A DNA stretch of 64,000 nt from Streptomyces sp. MST-110588 (lineage in GTDB: Bacteria; Actinomycetota; Actinomycetes; Streptomycetales; Streptomycetaceae). Positions 44,723-54,331 of the stretch are shown piece after piece (within the stretch, counting starts at the first letter, position 1; each line of letters begins with the position of its first letter). A program made the translations under genes and the position numbers. The notes under the pieces are model-generated. The model did not search any database. It saw only the letters and a list, made by a program, of their open reading frames with translations, and had not been told where the DNA came from. The DNA is taken from contig NZ_CP074380.1 of the NCBI RefSeq assembly GCF_022695595.1, forward strand, positions 3,484,001 to 3,548,000, read 5' to 3'.

Positions 44723-46183
44723 CTACTTCGCGTGCTCGCCGGCATGGCAGTGCTCAGGGGGCCCGGCGGGCGCGCCGTGCCGGTCGGATGCGCCGTGCCT
44801 CATGCGCTGTCCGTGGTGCCTGCCGTGCTTCCTGTGCTTCTTGTGTTTGCCGTGCTTCTTGTGCTTTCCGTGCCGAGCGTGTTCGCCGCGCTTGCCGGGC
44901 TCGCCCTGCTTCCCGTCGTGCTCGCGGTGTCTGGCCGGCTCCACCGGCTTGCCGCTGGAGTCCGGGCGCTCCGGCCGGGCGGCGAGATACCCCGCCCATC
45001 CCCCCTTGGGAGCCTCCCCCACGTCCAGCTTGCGCAGCATGCGCAGGACTTGGGGGTCCTGGGCGTCCAGCCAGTCGGCGAGCTGCTTGAAGGACACACA
45101 GCGCACGCCCTTTTGAGGGCAGATCTTCTTGATCGCCGACTCGACGGCCCGCATATACGTACCGCCGTTCCAGGACTCGAAGTGGTTGCCGACGAACAGC
45201 GGCGCCCGATTCCCCTTCTCGGCACGCTCGAAACCCGCGATGAGCCCGTCGCGCATCTGCTTTCCCCAGGCGGCGTGCATCGAGGCGTCGCCCCGCGTCG
45301 TACCGGACTGGTTGGCGAGGAAGTTGTAGTCCATCGAGAGCGTCTCGAAGGCGCGTCCGGGAACCGGGATCTGCTGGAGCGGGAAGTCCCAGATGCCGTC
45401 GGTCTTCTTCGGCCAGACCTGACGGCCGCCGACGGAACTGGCGTCGTACCGGAAGCCCATCTCCTTGGCGGCCGGAATCAGGTTGCGCTGTCCTTCGAGG
45501 CAGGGCGCCCGGCCGCCGACCAGTTCCTTGCTGTAGTCGAAGGGCAGCGGCTCCTCGCCGCCGAGTCCGGCGTTGGTCTTCCAGCTCTTGACGAACGATT
45601 CGGCCTGCTCGATCTCGCTCTTCCACTCCTTGGGCGACCACGTTCCCACGCCACCGTCGGGGCCGCAGAAGTGTCCGTTGAAGTGGGTGCCGATCTCGCT
45701 GCCCTCCTGCCAGGCGGCACGGAGCTGGTGCACCGTGTCCCGGACCCCCTTGACGTCGTTGAAGCCGATGTCGGAGGCGCCGCGCCGGTGTCTGGGCGGG
45801 TCGTAGATCTCCTTTTTGGCGCCGGGGAGCATGTAGACGCCGCTGAGGAAGTACGTCATCTTCGCGTCGTATTTCTCGCCGACCGCACGGAAACGTGAGA
45901 AGAGTTTCTGGTTGTCCTCGCCCGCGCCGTCCCAGGAAAACACCACGAATTGCGGCGGGCGTTCCCCGGGTCTGAGACGTTCGGCCGCGGGCTGGCGGGG
46001 CTGCGCCCCTGTGTACGCGGTCGAGCCGTCGCCGATGAGCCTGGCCGGGGCGGCGGCGACCCGGGACCTGCCCGGCGCCTTTTTGGCGCCGCCCGCCGTG
46101 TCCGGGCCTTCGGAGCAGCCGGCCGCCGCCATCAGTGCCAGCGTCGTGACGATTCCCGCCGTGACCTTCCCTGCGGCTGCCAT
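44723..46183 (-). CDS. Polysaccharide deacetylase-like lipoprotein with His/Lys-rich tail
   Basis: 486 aa. Lipobox LALMAAAGC, then a NodB-like domain: QFVVFSWDGAGEDNQ (the first Asp motif, normally TFDDG), EIGTHFNGHFCGP (His-x-x-x-His-like metal motif) and RYDASSVGG. Domain of about 380 residues is seen in Streptomyces secreted proteins. The last 70 residues are His/Lys/Gly-rich (KHKKHGKHKKHRKHGRHHG), a potential metal- or polyanion-binding tail encoded by repetitive DNA (44740-44930). ATG 46183 follows AGAGGTGG. The 44568-44722 spacer is rich in repeated GTACG. Confidence 0.8.
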   Translation of the reverse strand: MAAAGKVTAGIVTTLALMAAAGCSEGPDTAGGAKKAPGRSRVAAAPARLIGDGSTAYTGAQPRQPAAERLRPGERPPQFVVFSWDGAGEDNQKLFSRFRAVGEKYDAKMTYFLSGVYMLPGAKKEIYDPPRHRRGASDIGFNDVKGVRDTVHQLRAAWQEGSEIGTHFNGHFCGPDGGVGTWSPKEWKSEIEQAESFVKSWKTNAGLGGEEPLPFDYSKELVGGRAPCLEGQRNLIPAAKEMGFRYDASSVGGRQVWPKKTDGIWDFPLQQIPVPGRAFETLSMDYNFLANQSGTTRGDASMHAAWGKQMRDGLIAGFERAEKGNRAPLFVGNHFESWNGGTYMRAVESAIKKICPQKGVRCVSFKQLADWLDAQDPQVLRMLRKLDVGEAPKGGWAGYLAARPERPDSSGKPVEPARHREHDGKQGEPGKRGEHARHGKHKKHGKHKKHRKHGRHHGQRMRHGASDRHGAPAGPPEHCHAGEHAK

Positions 46184-46514
46184 CAGCCACCTCTTCCCGT
46201 ATCGAGCCGAGTGCGCATGCGCGTGCGGTACGACAAAACGATGAACACCACTCAAATTCGCATACGCCAGGACGGGGGATATGGATGACAAGCTGCTTTA
46301 CCCGACATTCACTCCAACGACGGAATTTCTGCGCCAAATGCCGGAGTGGGCTTCTCCAGCCCTTTACGTGTCATTACGATCCGTTTACCGACGCTTGAGA
46401 GTCGCCGGACCGTTACCGACCGTGGCGGATACCGGTCGGCTCGCTCCCGCCGCAGCACGCCGCCGCCCCACGATCGCGCCCCGCGCGACCGCGCCGCCCC
46501 GGAGGAGACGGGAA
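46184..46514 (+). other. Divergent spacer, deacetylase / SulP
   Basis: 331 bp between divergent starts; relatively AT-rich at 46200-46340, a likely double promoter region. The frame upstream of the SulP start continues through it but lacks protein-like composition. Confidence 0.6.
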
Positions 46515-48800
46515 ATGTCGCAGCCCCAGAAGACGGGAATGCCGCCGCTTGAGGAAAGGACGGTTCTTCGCGCCTGGCGCCCGGATCTGTCCGCCTCGGT
46601 CGTCGTGTTCCTGCTCGCCGTTCCGCTCTCGCTCGGCATCGCGCTGGCCACCGGCGCGCCGCTCCAGGCCGGCCTGGTGGCGGCGGCCGTCGGCGGTGTC
46701 GTCGCCGGGCTGCTCGGCGGCGCCCCGCTCCAGGTCAGCGGTGCGGCCACCGGCCTTCTGGTGGTCACCGCGGATCTGGTGCAGCGCTACGGCTGGCGCG
46801 CCACCTGCGCCATCACCGTCCTGGCGGGCATCACCCAACTCGCACTGGGTGCCCTGCGGGTGGCCCGTGCGGCGCTCGCCCTCAGCCCGGCGATCGTCCA
46901 CGGAATGCTCGCGGGTATCGGTGTCGCCATCGCCCTCGGGCAGCTCCATGTGGTGCTCGGCGGCAGCCCGGACAGCTCGGCCCTGGACAACCTCGGCGCA
47001 CTGCCCCGCCAACTGGAGGACCCGCACGGCGCCGCGGTTCTCGTCGGGGCCGTCACGGTCGTGTTCCTGGTCGGCTGGCCGCGGCTGCCCCACCGGCTCG
47101 GCCGGCTCGGCCGGGTGCTCCGTACGGTCCCCGCCCCGTTGGCTGCCGTGGCCGCCGCGACCGTCGTCGGCGCGGCCGTTCCCGTACCCCGCGTGACGGT
47201 GCCCTCCTGGGAGCCGCCGACCCTGCCGGGACCCCCGGACGCGCCCGTGCTGGCCGTCGTGGCGGCCGTGCTGACCGTCACGCTCGTCGCCGGCATGGAA
47301 TCGCTGCTGTCCGCCGTCGCGGTCGACCGGCTCGCCGCCGCCCGGCCGGGTGCCCGGCCCCGACCGGCCGACCTCAACCGCGAGCTGGCGGCGCAGGGCG
47401 CGGCGAACGTGCTCTCCGGGCTGCTGGCCGGGCTGCCCGTGGCCGGAGGCGCGATCCGGGGCTCGGCGAACGTACGGGCGGGCGCGGTGAGCCGCCGCTC
47501 CACGGTGCTGCACGGCCTGTGGGTGCTGCTCTGCGCCGGTCTGCTGTCCGCAGCCCTGGAGCTGATCCCCCTGGCCGCTCTCGCCGCCCTGGTGATGGTG
47601 GTCGGCGTACGGATGGTGAGCTTTGCGCACATCAAGCACGTCCAGCGGCACCGCGAGTTCCCGGTGTACGCGGCGACCTCCGCGAGCGTGGTGCTCTTCG
47701 GCGTACCTCAGGGCGTGACCGTCGGCATCGTGGTGGCGGTCTTCCTCTCGTTGCGGCGGCTGACACATACGCGCGTCACGGTGACCGAGGAGGAGGGCCG
47801 TCATGCGGTGCGCGTCAGCGGCCAGTTGACGTTTCTGGCCGTACCCCGGCTGACCCGGGCGCTGGCCCAGGTACCGCCCGAGGCGAACGTCGTGGTCGAG
47901 CTGGGCGGCTCCTTCATGGACCATGCCGCGTACGAGGCTCTGCAGTCCTGGAGCAACGCCCATCGCGCGCAAGGCGGCCGGGTGACCCTGGCAGGCCGGT
48001 CGGGCCGCCCCGTCGCCGAGCCGGCCGGCGCCCACGCCTGCCGCCCCTGGATCCCCTGGCGCAACCATCACTGCACGCGCCCGGCGTCCGCGTACGACGG
48101 CCGACCCGTACCGGAGTCCGGCGGCAGTCAACTGCTGGGCGGCCTCAGCGCCTTCCAGCGTTACACCGCCCCGCTCGTACGGGAGGAGCTGGCCCGGCTG
48201 GCCCACGAGGGACAGCGCCCCACCCAGCTCTTTCTGACCTGCGCCGACTCCCGGCTGGTGACCAGCATGATCACCTCCAGCGGGCCGGGGGACCTGTTCA
48301 CCGTACGCAATGTCGGCAATCTGATGCCGCCGCCGGGGTCGGAGGCGACCTGTGACTCCGTAGGAGCCGCGATCGAGTACGCCGTCGAGGTCCTGCGGGT
48401 CGGATCCGTGACCGTGTGCGGGCATTCGGGCTGCGGCGCCATGCAGGCGCTGCTCGGTTCGGACCACGAACCGGGCGCGCGGACCCCGCTCGCCCGCTGG
48501 CTGCGGCACGGCCGCCCGAGTCTGGCCCGGATGGAGCGGATCGGCCGGCTGGGCAGGGGCGAGGTCGCGCTGGCGGACCGGCCGGTGGTGGACGACCTGG
48601 AGCGGCTCGCGCTCGTCAACGTCATGCAGCAGCTCGACCACCTGATGGCGCATCCGTGTGTCGCCCGTCGTGTCGCCGAGGGGGCGCTCACGCTGCACGG
48701 CATGTACTTCCATGTCGCCGAGGCACAGGCGTACGTGCTGGACCGGACCACCGGCCGCTTCTCCGCCGTACGGCCCGGGCAGCCCGCCGTACCGGCCTGA
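46515..48800 (+). CDS. SulP anion transporter fused to beta-carbonic anhydrase
   Basis: 761 aa. SulP permease: RPDLSASVVVFLLAVPLSLG, ALATGAPLQAGLVAAAVGG, 10-14 helices and a STAS-like domain (VRVSGQLTFLAVPRLTRALA to SFMDHAAYEALQSW). The C-terminal 220 residues are a beta-carbonic anhydrase with zinc ligands in CADSRL and HSGCGA and the GNL region VRNVGNLMPPPGS. The fusion suggests bicarbonate uptake linked to CO2 hydration. ATG 46515 follows GGAGGAGACGGG. Confidence 0.92.
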   Translation: MSQPQKTGMPPLEERTVLRAWRPDLSASVVVFLLAVPLSLGIALATGAPLQAGLVAAAVGGVVAGLLGGAPLQVSGAATGLLVVTADLVQRYGWRATCAITVLAGITQLALGALRVARAALALSPAIVHGMLAGIGVAIALGQLHVVLGGSPDSSALDNLGALPRQLEDPHGAAVLVGAVTVVFLVGWPRLPHRLGRLGRVLRTVPAPLAAVAAATVVGAAVPVPRVTVPSWEPPTLPGPPDAPVLAVVAAVLTVTLVAGMESLLSAVAVDRLAAARPGARPRPADLNRELAAQGAANVLSGLLAGLPVAGGAIRGSANVRAGAVSRRSTVLHGLWVLLCAGLLSAALELIPLAALAALVMVVGVRMVSFAHIKHVQRHREFPVYAATSASVVLFGVPQGVTVGIVVAVFLSLRRLTHTRVTVTEEEGRHAVRVSGQLTFLAVPRLTRALAQVPPEANVVVELGGSFMDHAAYEALQSWSNAHRAQGGRVTLAGRSGRPVAEPAGAHACRPWIPWRNHHCTRPASAYDGRPVPESGGSQLLGGLSAFQRYTAPLVREELARLAHEGQRPTQLFLTCADSRLVTSMITSSGPGDLFTVRNVGNLMPPPGSEATCDSVGAAIEYAVEVLRVGSVTVCGHSGCGAMQALLGSDHEPGARTPLARWLRHGRPSLARMERIGRLGRGEVALADRPVVDDLERLALVNVMQQLDHLMAHPCVARRVAEGALTLHGMYFHVAEAQAYVLDRTTGRFSAVRPGQPAVPA

Positions 48801-49092
48801 GAACGCCTCGCACCAGTCACCAGTCCGAGAACTCACCGCACCGGACCGAGAACCCGCCACATCGGCCCGACGAGCTGCCCTGCCGGCCCGTCGAGCCCGC
48901 CGCACCGCCCTGACCAGCACAACTGCCGCCGCGGCCCCCCGTGGCACTCCTGTACCCCACCACGGCACTCGCCCGGCCCAAGAGCGCGCAAAGGTCTACA
49001 CCAATAGTTATCAACAGCCCTTGTCAGAGCGGGTCACGGGCTGATGAGCTAGGGCACGGGACACATCGCACGCCCTGGGAATGGGAGATGTC

Positions 49093-51057
49093 GTGAGCAA
49101 CGAAAGCCTGGCCAATCTGCTCAAAGAGGAGCGGCGATTCACGCCGCCCGCCGAACTGGCCGCCCACGCCAACGTCACGGCCGAGGCGTACGAAAGGGCC
49201 GCGGCGGACCGGCTGGGCTTCTGGGCCGAGCAGGCCGAGCGCCTGTCCTGGGAGACCTCGCCCACGCAGACACTCGACTGGTCCAACGCGCCGTTCGCCA
49301 AGTGGTTCGCCGACGGCAAGCTCAACGTGGCGTACAACTGCGTGGACCGCCATGTCGAGAACGGGCACGGCGACCGGGTCGCCATCCACTTCGAGGGCGA
49401 GCCCGGCGACACCCGCACCCTGACCTACGCCGAGTTGCAGCGCGACGTCTGCAAGGCCGCCAACGCCCTCACCGAGCTGGGCGTACGGGCCGGTGACCGG
49501 GTGGCCATCTACCTGCCGATGATCCCCGAAGCGGTCATCGCCATGCTCGCCTGCGCGCGCCTGGGCGCCCCGCACTCCGTCGTCTTCGGCGGCTTCTCCG
49601 CGGACGCGCTGGCCACCCGCGTCGTGGACGCCGACGCCCGGGTCGTCATCACCGCCGACGGCGGTTTCCGGCGCGGCAAGCCCTCCGCGCTCAAGCCCGC
49701 CGTCGACGAGGCCCTGACCCGGCCGGGCACGGAAAACGTCCGCCACGTCCTGGTCGTCCGCCGTACCGAGCAGGACGACGTCTCCTGGACCGAGGGCCGG
49801 GACGTGTGGTGGCACGACATCATCGCGCGGCAGAGCGACCGGCACACGCCCGAGGCGTTCGACGCCGAGCACCCGCTGTTCATCCTCTACACCTCCGGTA
49901 CGACGGGTAAGCCCAAGGGCATCCTGCACACCACCGGCGGCTTCCTCACCCAGGTGTCCTACACCCACCACGCGGTCTTCGACCTCAAGCCCGAGACCGA
50001 CGTCTACTGGTGCACCGCCGACATCGGCTGGGTGACCGGCCACTCGTACATCACCTACGGCCCCCTCTCCAACGGCGCCACGCAGGTGATGTACGAGGGC
50101 ACGCCGGACACCCCGCACCAGGGCCGCTGGTGGGAGATCGTCCAGAAGTACGGCGTCACGATCCTCTACACCGCGCCCACCGCGATCCGCGCCTGCATGA
50201 AGTGGGGCGATGACATCCCCGCGAAGTACGACCTGTCCAGCCTGCGCGTGCTGGGGTCGGTGGGCGAGCCCATCAACCCCGAGGCGTGGATCTGGTACCG
50301 CAAGCACATCGGCGCGGACAAGACCCCTGTCGTGGACACGTGGTGGCAGACCGAGACCGGCGGCATCATGCTCAGCCCGCTGCCCGGTGTCACGACGGCC
50401 AAGCCCGGTTCCGCCCAGGTGCCGCTGCCCGGCGTCGCCGCGACCGTCGTGGACGACGACGGCAACGAGGTGCCCGACGGCGCCGGCGGCTACCTGGTGC
50501 TGACCGAGCCGTGGCCGGCCATGCTCCGTACGATCTGGGGCGACGACCAGCGCTACCTGGACACGTACTGGTCGCGGTTCCAGGGCAAGTACTTCGCGGG
50601 CGACGGCGCCAAGAAGGACGAGGACGGCGACATCTGGCTGCTCGGCCGGGTGGATGACGTGATGCTGGTCTCCGGGCACAACATCTCCACCACCGAGGTC
50701 GAATCGGCCCTGGTCTCCCACCCCAAGGTGGCCGAGGCGGCGGTGGTCGGCGCCAGCGACCCGCAGACGACCCAGGCCATCTGTGCCTTCGTCATCCTGC
50801 GCGGGGGCGCGGCGGAGGGCGCGGACCTGGTGGAGGAGCTGCGGGCGCATGTCGCCAAGCAGCTCGGCCCGATCGCCAAGCCCAAGCGGATCCTGGCGGT
50901 CGCGGAGCTGCCCAAGACCCGCTCCGGCAAGATCATGCGCCGGCTGCTGCGCGACGTGGCGGAGAACCGTGCCCTGGGTGATGTCACCACGCTCACGGAC
51001 TCCTCCGTCATGCAGCTCATCCAGGAGAAGCTGCCGAGCGCGGCCACCGAGGACTAG
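49093..51057 (+). CDS. acs: Acetyl-CoA synthetase
   Basis: 654 aa acetate-CoA ligase forming acetyl-CoA via acetyl-AMP. AMP-binding motif YTSGTTGKPKGILHTTGG, WWQTETGGIM, and the acetylatable Lys in PKTRSGKIMRRLLR. GTG 49093 follows GGGAG; the ATG at 49081 is four codons longer. The stop TAG is part of the target duplication of the IS element that starts two bases later, so the protein is intact but its natural 3' flank (terminator at 52219) is now 1.2 kb away. Confidence 0.96.
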   Translation: MSNESLANLLKEERRFTPPAELAAHANVTAEAYERAAADRLGFWAEQAERLSWETSPTQTLDWSNAPFAKWFADGKLNVAYNCVDRHVENGHGDRVAIHFEGEPGDTRTLTYAELQRDVCKAANALTELGVRAGDRVAIYLPMIPEAVIAMLACARLGAPHSVVFGGFSADALATRVVDADARVVITADGGFRRGKPSALKPAVDEALTRPGTENVRHVLVVRRTEQDDVSWTEGRDVWWHDIIARQSDRHTPEAFDAEHPLFILYTSGTTGKPKGILHTTGGFLTQVSYTHHAVFDLKPETDVYWCTADIGWVTGHSYITYGPLSNGATQVMYEGTPDTPHQGRWWEIVQKYGVTILYTAPTAIRACMKWGDDIPAKYDLSSLRVLGSVGEPINPEAWIWYRKHIGADKTPVVDTWWQTETGGIMLSPLPGVTTAKPGSAQVPLPGVAATVVDDDGNEVPDGAGGYLVLTEPWPAMLRTIWGDDQRYLDTYWSRFQGKYFAGDGAKKDEDGDIWLLGRVDDVMLVSGHNISTTEVESALVSHPKVAEAAVVGASDPQTTQAICAFVILRGGAAEGADLVEELRAHVAKQLGPIAKPKRILAVAELPKTRSGKIMRRLLRDVAENRALGDVTTLTDSSVMQLIQEKLPSAATED

Positions 51058-52007
51058 CTGTATTGCCCTGTGAGGTTGGGGACGCGGCTGGCGGGGGGTT
51101 GGCCTGCGAGCGCGGTGTGTCCGCGGTGGTGATTGTAGGTGTGCAGCCAGCGGGGGAATGCTTCGCGTCGTTGGGTCTCTGAGCGGTAGGGCTGGGCGTA
51201 GGCCCACTCCTCCAGCAGGGTGCGGTTGAGGCGCTCGACCTTGCCGTTCGTCTGTGGCCGGTAGGGCCGGGTTCGCCTATGGGAGATCCCGGCTCCCGCC
51301 AGGGCGTCACGCCAGTCGCGTGAGCGGTAGCAGGCCCCGTTGTCGGTCAGGACCCGTTCGACGGTGATGCCGCTGGAGGCGAAGAATGCGTGGGCCCGCT
51401 TCCAGAAGGCGGTGGCGGTCTCCTTCTTCTCGTCGCCGAGGATCTCGCTGTAGGCCAGGCGGGAGTGGTCGTCGACGGCGGTGTGGATGTAGCTGTAGCC
51501 GGTGCCTGAGCGGTTCTTGCGGCCCGCCGGGCGGCCCAGGGCCTTGTGTCCGCCGCCGTCGGGGATGTTGCCGAGCTTCTTGATGTCCACGTGGACCAGT
51601 TCGCCGGGCTTGTCGCGTTCGTAGCGGCGGATGACGCGGCCTGTGGCCCGGTCCAGATGGGCGAGGCGGGCCAGGCCGTAGCGGGTCAGTACGCGGTGGA
51701 CGGTCGAGGGCACCAGCCGGAGGAGGCCAGCGATGCGGGCCGGTCCCCAGCGGCGCAGGATGCGGACCTTGATGATGCGGCGTTCGGTACGGCTCGGAGT
51801 CTGGCGCGGGCTGGAGTGCGGGCGGCTGGAGCGGTCGGTCATGCCTGCCTCGCCGAGCCGGCGGTAGCGATCGGCCCACCGCTGGGCGGTGGTCGGCGAG
51901 ACCTGGAAACGTTCCGCGGCCCGGCGCAGAGGCCAGCCGTCCTCGACCACGCAGCGGGCCAGACGCAGGCGGCCTGTCTCGGTCAGGGGTGCATTACGGT
52001 GGACCAC
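51054..52007 (-). CDS. IS481-family transposase
   Basis: 317 aa DDE transposase. N-terminal HTH (RLRLARCVVEDGWPLRRAAE, FQVSPTTAQRWADRYRR), then the RNase H-like core with HVDIKKLG (first Asp), TDNGACYRS (second Asp) and RPYRPQTNGKVERLNRTLLE (Glu). GTG 52007 gives the usual family start (VVHRNAPLTETGR); the frame is open to 52076. The last codons GQYS are followed by TAG (51054-51056), which lies in the duplicated target, not in the element. Full length, so probably active. Confidence 0.93.
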   Translation of the reverse strand: MVHRNAPLTETGRLRLARCVVEDGWPLRRAAERFQVSPTTAQRWADRYRRLGEAGMTDRSSRPHSSPRQTPSRTERRIIKVRILRRWGPARIAGLLRLVPSTVHRVLTRYGLARLAHLDRATGRVIRRYERDKPGELVHVDIKKLGNIPDGGGHKALGRPAGRKNRSGTGYSYIHTAVDDHSRLAYSEILGDEKKETATAFWKRAHAFFASSGITVERVLTDNGACYRSRDWRDALAGAGISHRRTRPYRPQTNGKVERLNRTLLEEWAYAQPYRSETQRREAFPRWLHTYNHHRGHTALAGQPPASRVPNLTGQYS

Positions 52008-52128
52008 GAGGGCCTTTCTGTTGCTGGTGCAGATGTCGCAATCCACACCAGGCCAGAAGGCCCTCACCCATTTCAAGATCGATCAGCCGTGAACCCTGTC
52101 ACCGTCCACAACCTCCCCGGACAGAACA
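51059..52128 (-). mobile_element. IS481-family insertion sequence (1,070 bp)
   Basis: Terminal inverted repeats of about 26 bp, 20 matching: left TGTATTGCCCTGTGAGGTTG, right TGTTCTGTCCGGGGAGGTTG (read inward). Ends TGT...ACA, one transposase gene, perfect target duplication. Inserted at the acs stop codon, transposase facing acs. Confidence 0.92.
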
Positions 52129-52218
52129 ACTAGCCCGGCCGCCGAGGACACCTCGGCCACCGAGGACTGAGGACACGCTTGACCATTCCTGCGTCGACCG
52201 GCAGATGACGCAGGAGAT

Positions 52219-52256
52219 CGAGGGGCACCCGGCGCACGCCGACCGGGTGCCCCTCG
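52219..52256 (+). terminator. Terminator formerly serving acs
   Basis: Perfect 14-bp stem CGAGGGGCACCCGG / CCGGGTGCCCCTCG with a 10-nt loop. It would lie about 160 bp past the acs stop in the ancestor without the IS. The rest of the 52129-52434 spacer contains only the nhaA promoter region and ribosome site. Confidence 0.8.
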
Positions 52257-52434
52257 TCGCGCTACGGGCGGCCTTTCATGCCGTATATCCCTAAAGTGAA
52301 GTTCGCCGGAATGTCTCTTGCGTCCCCGGGTAGAGTAGGAATCGCGTCAACAAAGTGACAAAAAATCTGGGTGCGCCGGGAAGTCTGGTCGGCAACTGCA
52401 ACAGCCGTACCGCCGAAGCAACCGGAGGCCCCGC

Positions 52435-53829
52435 GTGAGCGCGTCCCACCACCGCCGTTCCATATTCCTCGGGCGGATGTCCCTGCCCGAGCGGAACTTC
52501 GTCGCGGACGCCCTGCGCGCCGAAACCGTGGGTGGCGTCCTCCTCCTGGCCGCCGCCGTCGTGGCCCTGATCTGGTCCAACACCCTCAGCGGCAGTTACG
52601 AGGCGGTGCGCGGCTTCCACCTCGGTCCCGCATGGCTGGGCCTGGACCTGTCCGTACAGCACTGGGCCGCCAACGGCCTGCTCGCCGTCTTCTTCTTCGT
52701 CGCCGGCATCGAACTCAAACGTGAGCTGGTGGCGGGCGAGCTGCGCGACCCCAGGGCCGCCGCGCTGCCCGTCATCGCCGCGCTGTGCGGCATGGCCACC
52801 CCCGCCCTCGTCTATTGCCTGGTCAACACGGCCGGCAGCGGTTCGCTCGGCGGCTGGGCGGTGCCCACCGCCACCGACATCGCCTTCGCGCTCGCCGTCC
52901 TCGCCGTCATCGGCACCTCCCTGCCCTCCGCGCTGCGCGCCTTCCTGCTGACCCTGGCCGTCGTCGACGACCTGTTCGCCATCCTGATCATCGCGGTCTT
53001 CTTCACCTCGACGATCAATTTCCTGGCGCTGGGCTTCGCCTTCGCCGGCCTGGCCGTCTTCTACCTGCTGCTGCGCAAAGGGGTACGCGGCTGGTACGTC
53101 TACGTACCGCTCGCCGTGGTCATCTGGGCCCTGATGGAGAACAGCGGTGTGCACGCCACCATCGCGGGTGTCGCCATGGGCCTGATGCTGCGCTGTACCC
53201 GCCGCGACGGCGAGCCGCACTCCCCCGGCGAGCACATCGAACACCTCGTCCGCCCCCTGTCGGCGGGGCTGGCGGTACCGCTGTTCGCCCTGTTCTCGGC
53301 GGGCGTGTCCATCTCCGACGGCGCCCTGCGGGACGTCTTCACCCGGCCCGAGACGCTCGGCGTCGTCCTCGGCCTGGTCCTGGGCAAGGCGCTGGGCATC
53401 TTCGGCGGTACGTGGTTCACCGCGCGGTTCACCAAGGCGGAGCTCAACCCCGAGCTGAGGTGGCCGGACGTCTTCGCCGTCGCCTCGCTGGCCGGCATCG
53501 GCTTCACGGTCTCGCTGCTCATCGGCGAGCTGGCCTTCTCCGGCGACGCGGCCCTGGCCGATGAGATCAAGGCGTCCGTACTGACCGGCTCGCTGATCGC
53601 GGCGGTCCTCGCGGGAACGCTGCTCAAAATACGCAACAACAAGTACCGCAAGCTGTGCGAGGAGGAGGACCGGGACGAGGACCAGGACGGCATCCCGGAC
53701 ATCTACGAACTCGACCGGCCCGACTACCACCTGCGGATGGCCGCCATCTACGAGGCGAAGGCCGCCGAACACCGTCGCCTTGCCGAAGTGGCCTCCGGCG
53801 CGGACGCCGGAGACGATGGTCCGGCATGA
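52435..53829 (+). CDS. nhaA: Na+/H+ antiporter NhaA
   Basis: 464 aa, about 12 helices. Conserved NhaA blocks: LRAETVGGVLLLAAAVVALI, NGLLAVFFFVAGIELKREL, PTATDIAFALAVLAVIG and LLTLAVVDDLFAILIIA (the paired Asp ion site), LMENSGVHATIAGVAMG. A soluble acidic tail follows (CEEEDRDEDQDGIPDIYELD). GTG 52435 has GGAGG 6 bases upstream. Confidence 0.94.
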   Translation: MSASHHRRSIFLGRMSLPERNFVADALRAETVGGVLLLAAAVVALIWSNTLSGSYEAVRGFHLGPAWLGLDLSVQHWAANGLLAVFFFVAGIELKRELVAGELRDPRAAALPVIAALCGMATPALVYCLVNTAGSGSLGGWAVPTATDIAFALAVLAVIGTSLPSALRAFLLTLAVVDDLFAILIIAVFFTSTINFLALGFAFAGLAVFYLLLRKGVRGWYVYVPLAVVIWALMENSGVHATIAGVAMGLMLRCTRRDGEPHSPGEHIEHLVRPLSAGLAVPLFALFSAGVSISDGALRDVFTRPETLGVVLGLVLGKALGIFGGTWFTARFTKAELNPELRWPDVFAVASLAGIGFTVSLLIGELAFSGDAALADEIKASVLTGSLIAAVLAGTLLKIRNNKYRKLCEEEDRDEDQDGIPDIYELDRPDYHLRMAAIYEAKAAEHRRLAEVASGADAGDDGPA

Positions 53830-53873
53830 TCTGAGAGGCTTTGCATCCGGCAGATGAGAAGAGGGAGACGGCG

Positions 53874-54331
53874 ATGAGCGCAGCCGACGACGGCGCGGAC
53901 CGCAGCCTCGGGCAGTTGGTGGCCTCGGCCACCGCCGAGTTGTCCGCGCTGGTGCACGACGAGATCGCGCTGGCCAAGGCGGAACTGCGGCAGGACGCCA
54001 AGCGGGCGGGCATCGGGGGGCCGCGTTCATCGTGGCGGGGGTGCTGGGCGTCTTCGCGCTGCCGGTGCTCAGCTTCGCGGCGGCGTACGGCATCCACAAC
54101 CTCGGGCTCGGGCTCGCCTGGTCCTTCCTGATCGTGGGCGGCGCCTTCCTGGTGCTGGCGGGGCTGCTGGTGATGCTGGCCATGGCCAAGCTGAAGAAGA
54201 TCAAGAAGCCGGAGAAGTCCATCTCCTCGGCCAAGGAGACCGCCGCGGTACTGCAGAACGTCAAGCCGCATCCGCGGCCGGTGACCGAGAGCCACCCGGT
54301 CCTGGAGTCTGTGACACGCTCGTCCGTATGA
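53874..54331 (+). CDS. Phage holin superfamily III-like membrane protein, apparent frameshift
   Basis: About 152 aa after correction. N-terminal amphipathic part DRSLGQLVASATAELSALVH, EIALAKAELRQDAKRAGIGG, then in the next frame FIVAGVLGVFALPVLSFAAA and SFLIVGGAFLVLAGLLVM (two or three helices) and a Lys-rich C-terminus. The break is at a run of six G (54015-54020); a seventh restores the family sequence. Widespread actinobacterial protein of unknown role. Its stop overlaps the next ATG (ATGA). Confidence 0.75.

Larger units (their letters stand above)
51053..52134. repeat. 6-bp target-site duplication ACTAGC flanking the IS element
   Basis: ACTAGC at 51053-51058 and again at 52129-52134, exactly outside the terminal inverted repeats. 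It fits the NCTAGN target and 6-bp duplication known for IS481. A perfect duplication implies recent insertion. Confidence 0.9.
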
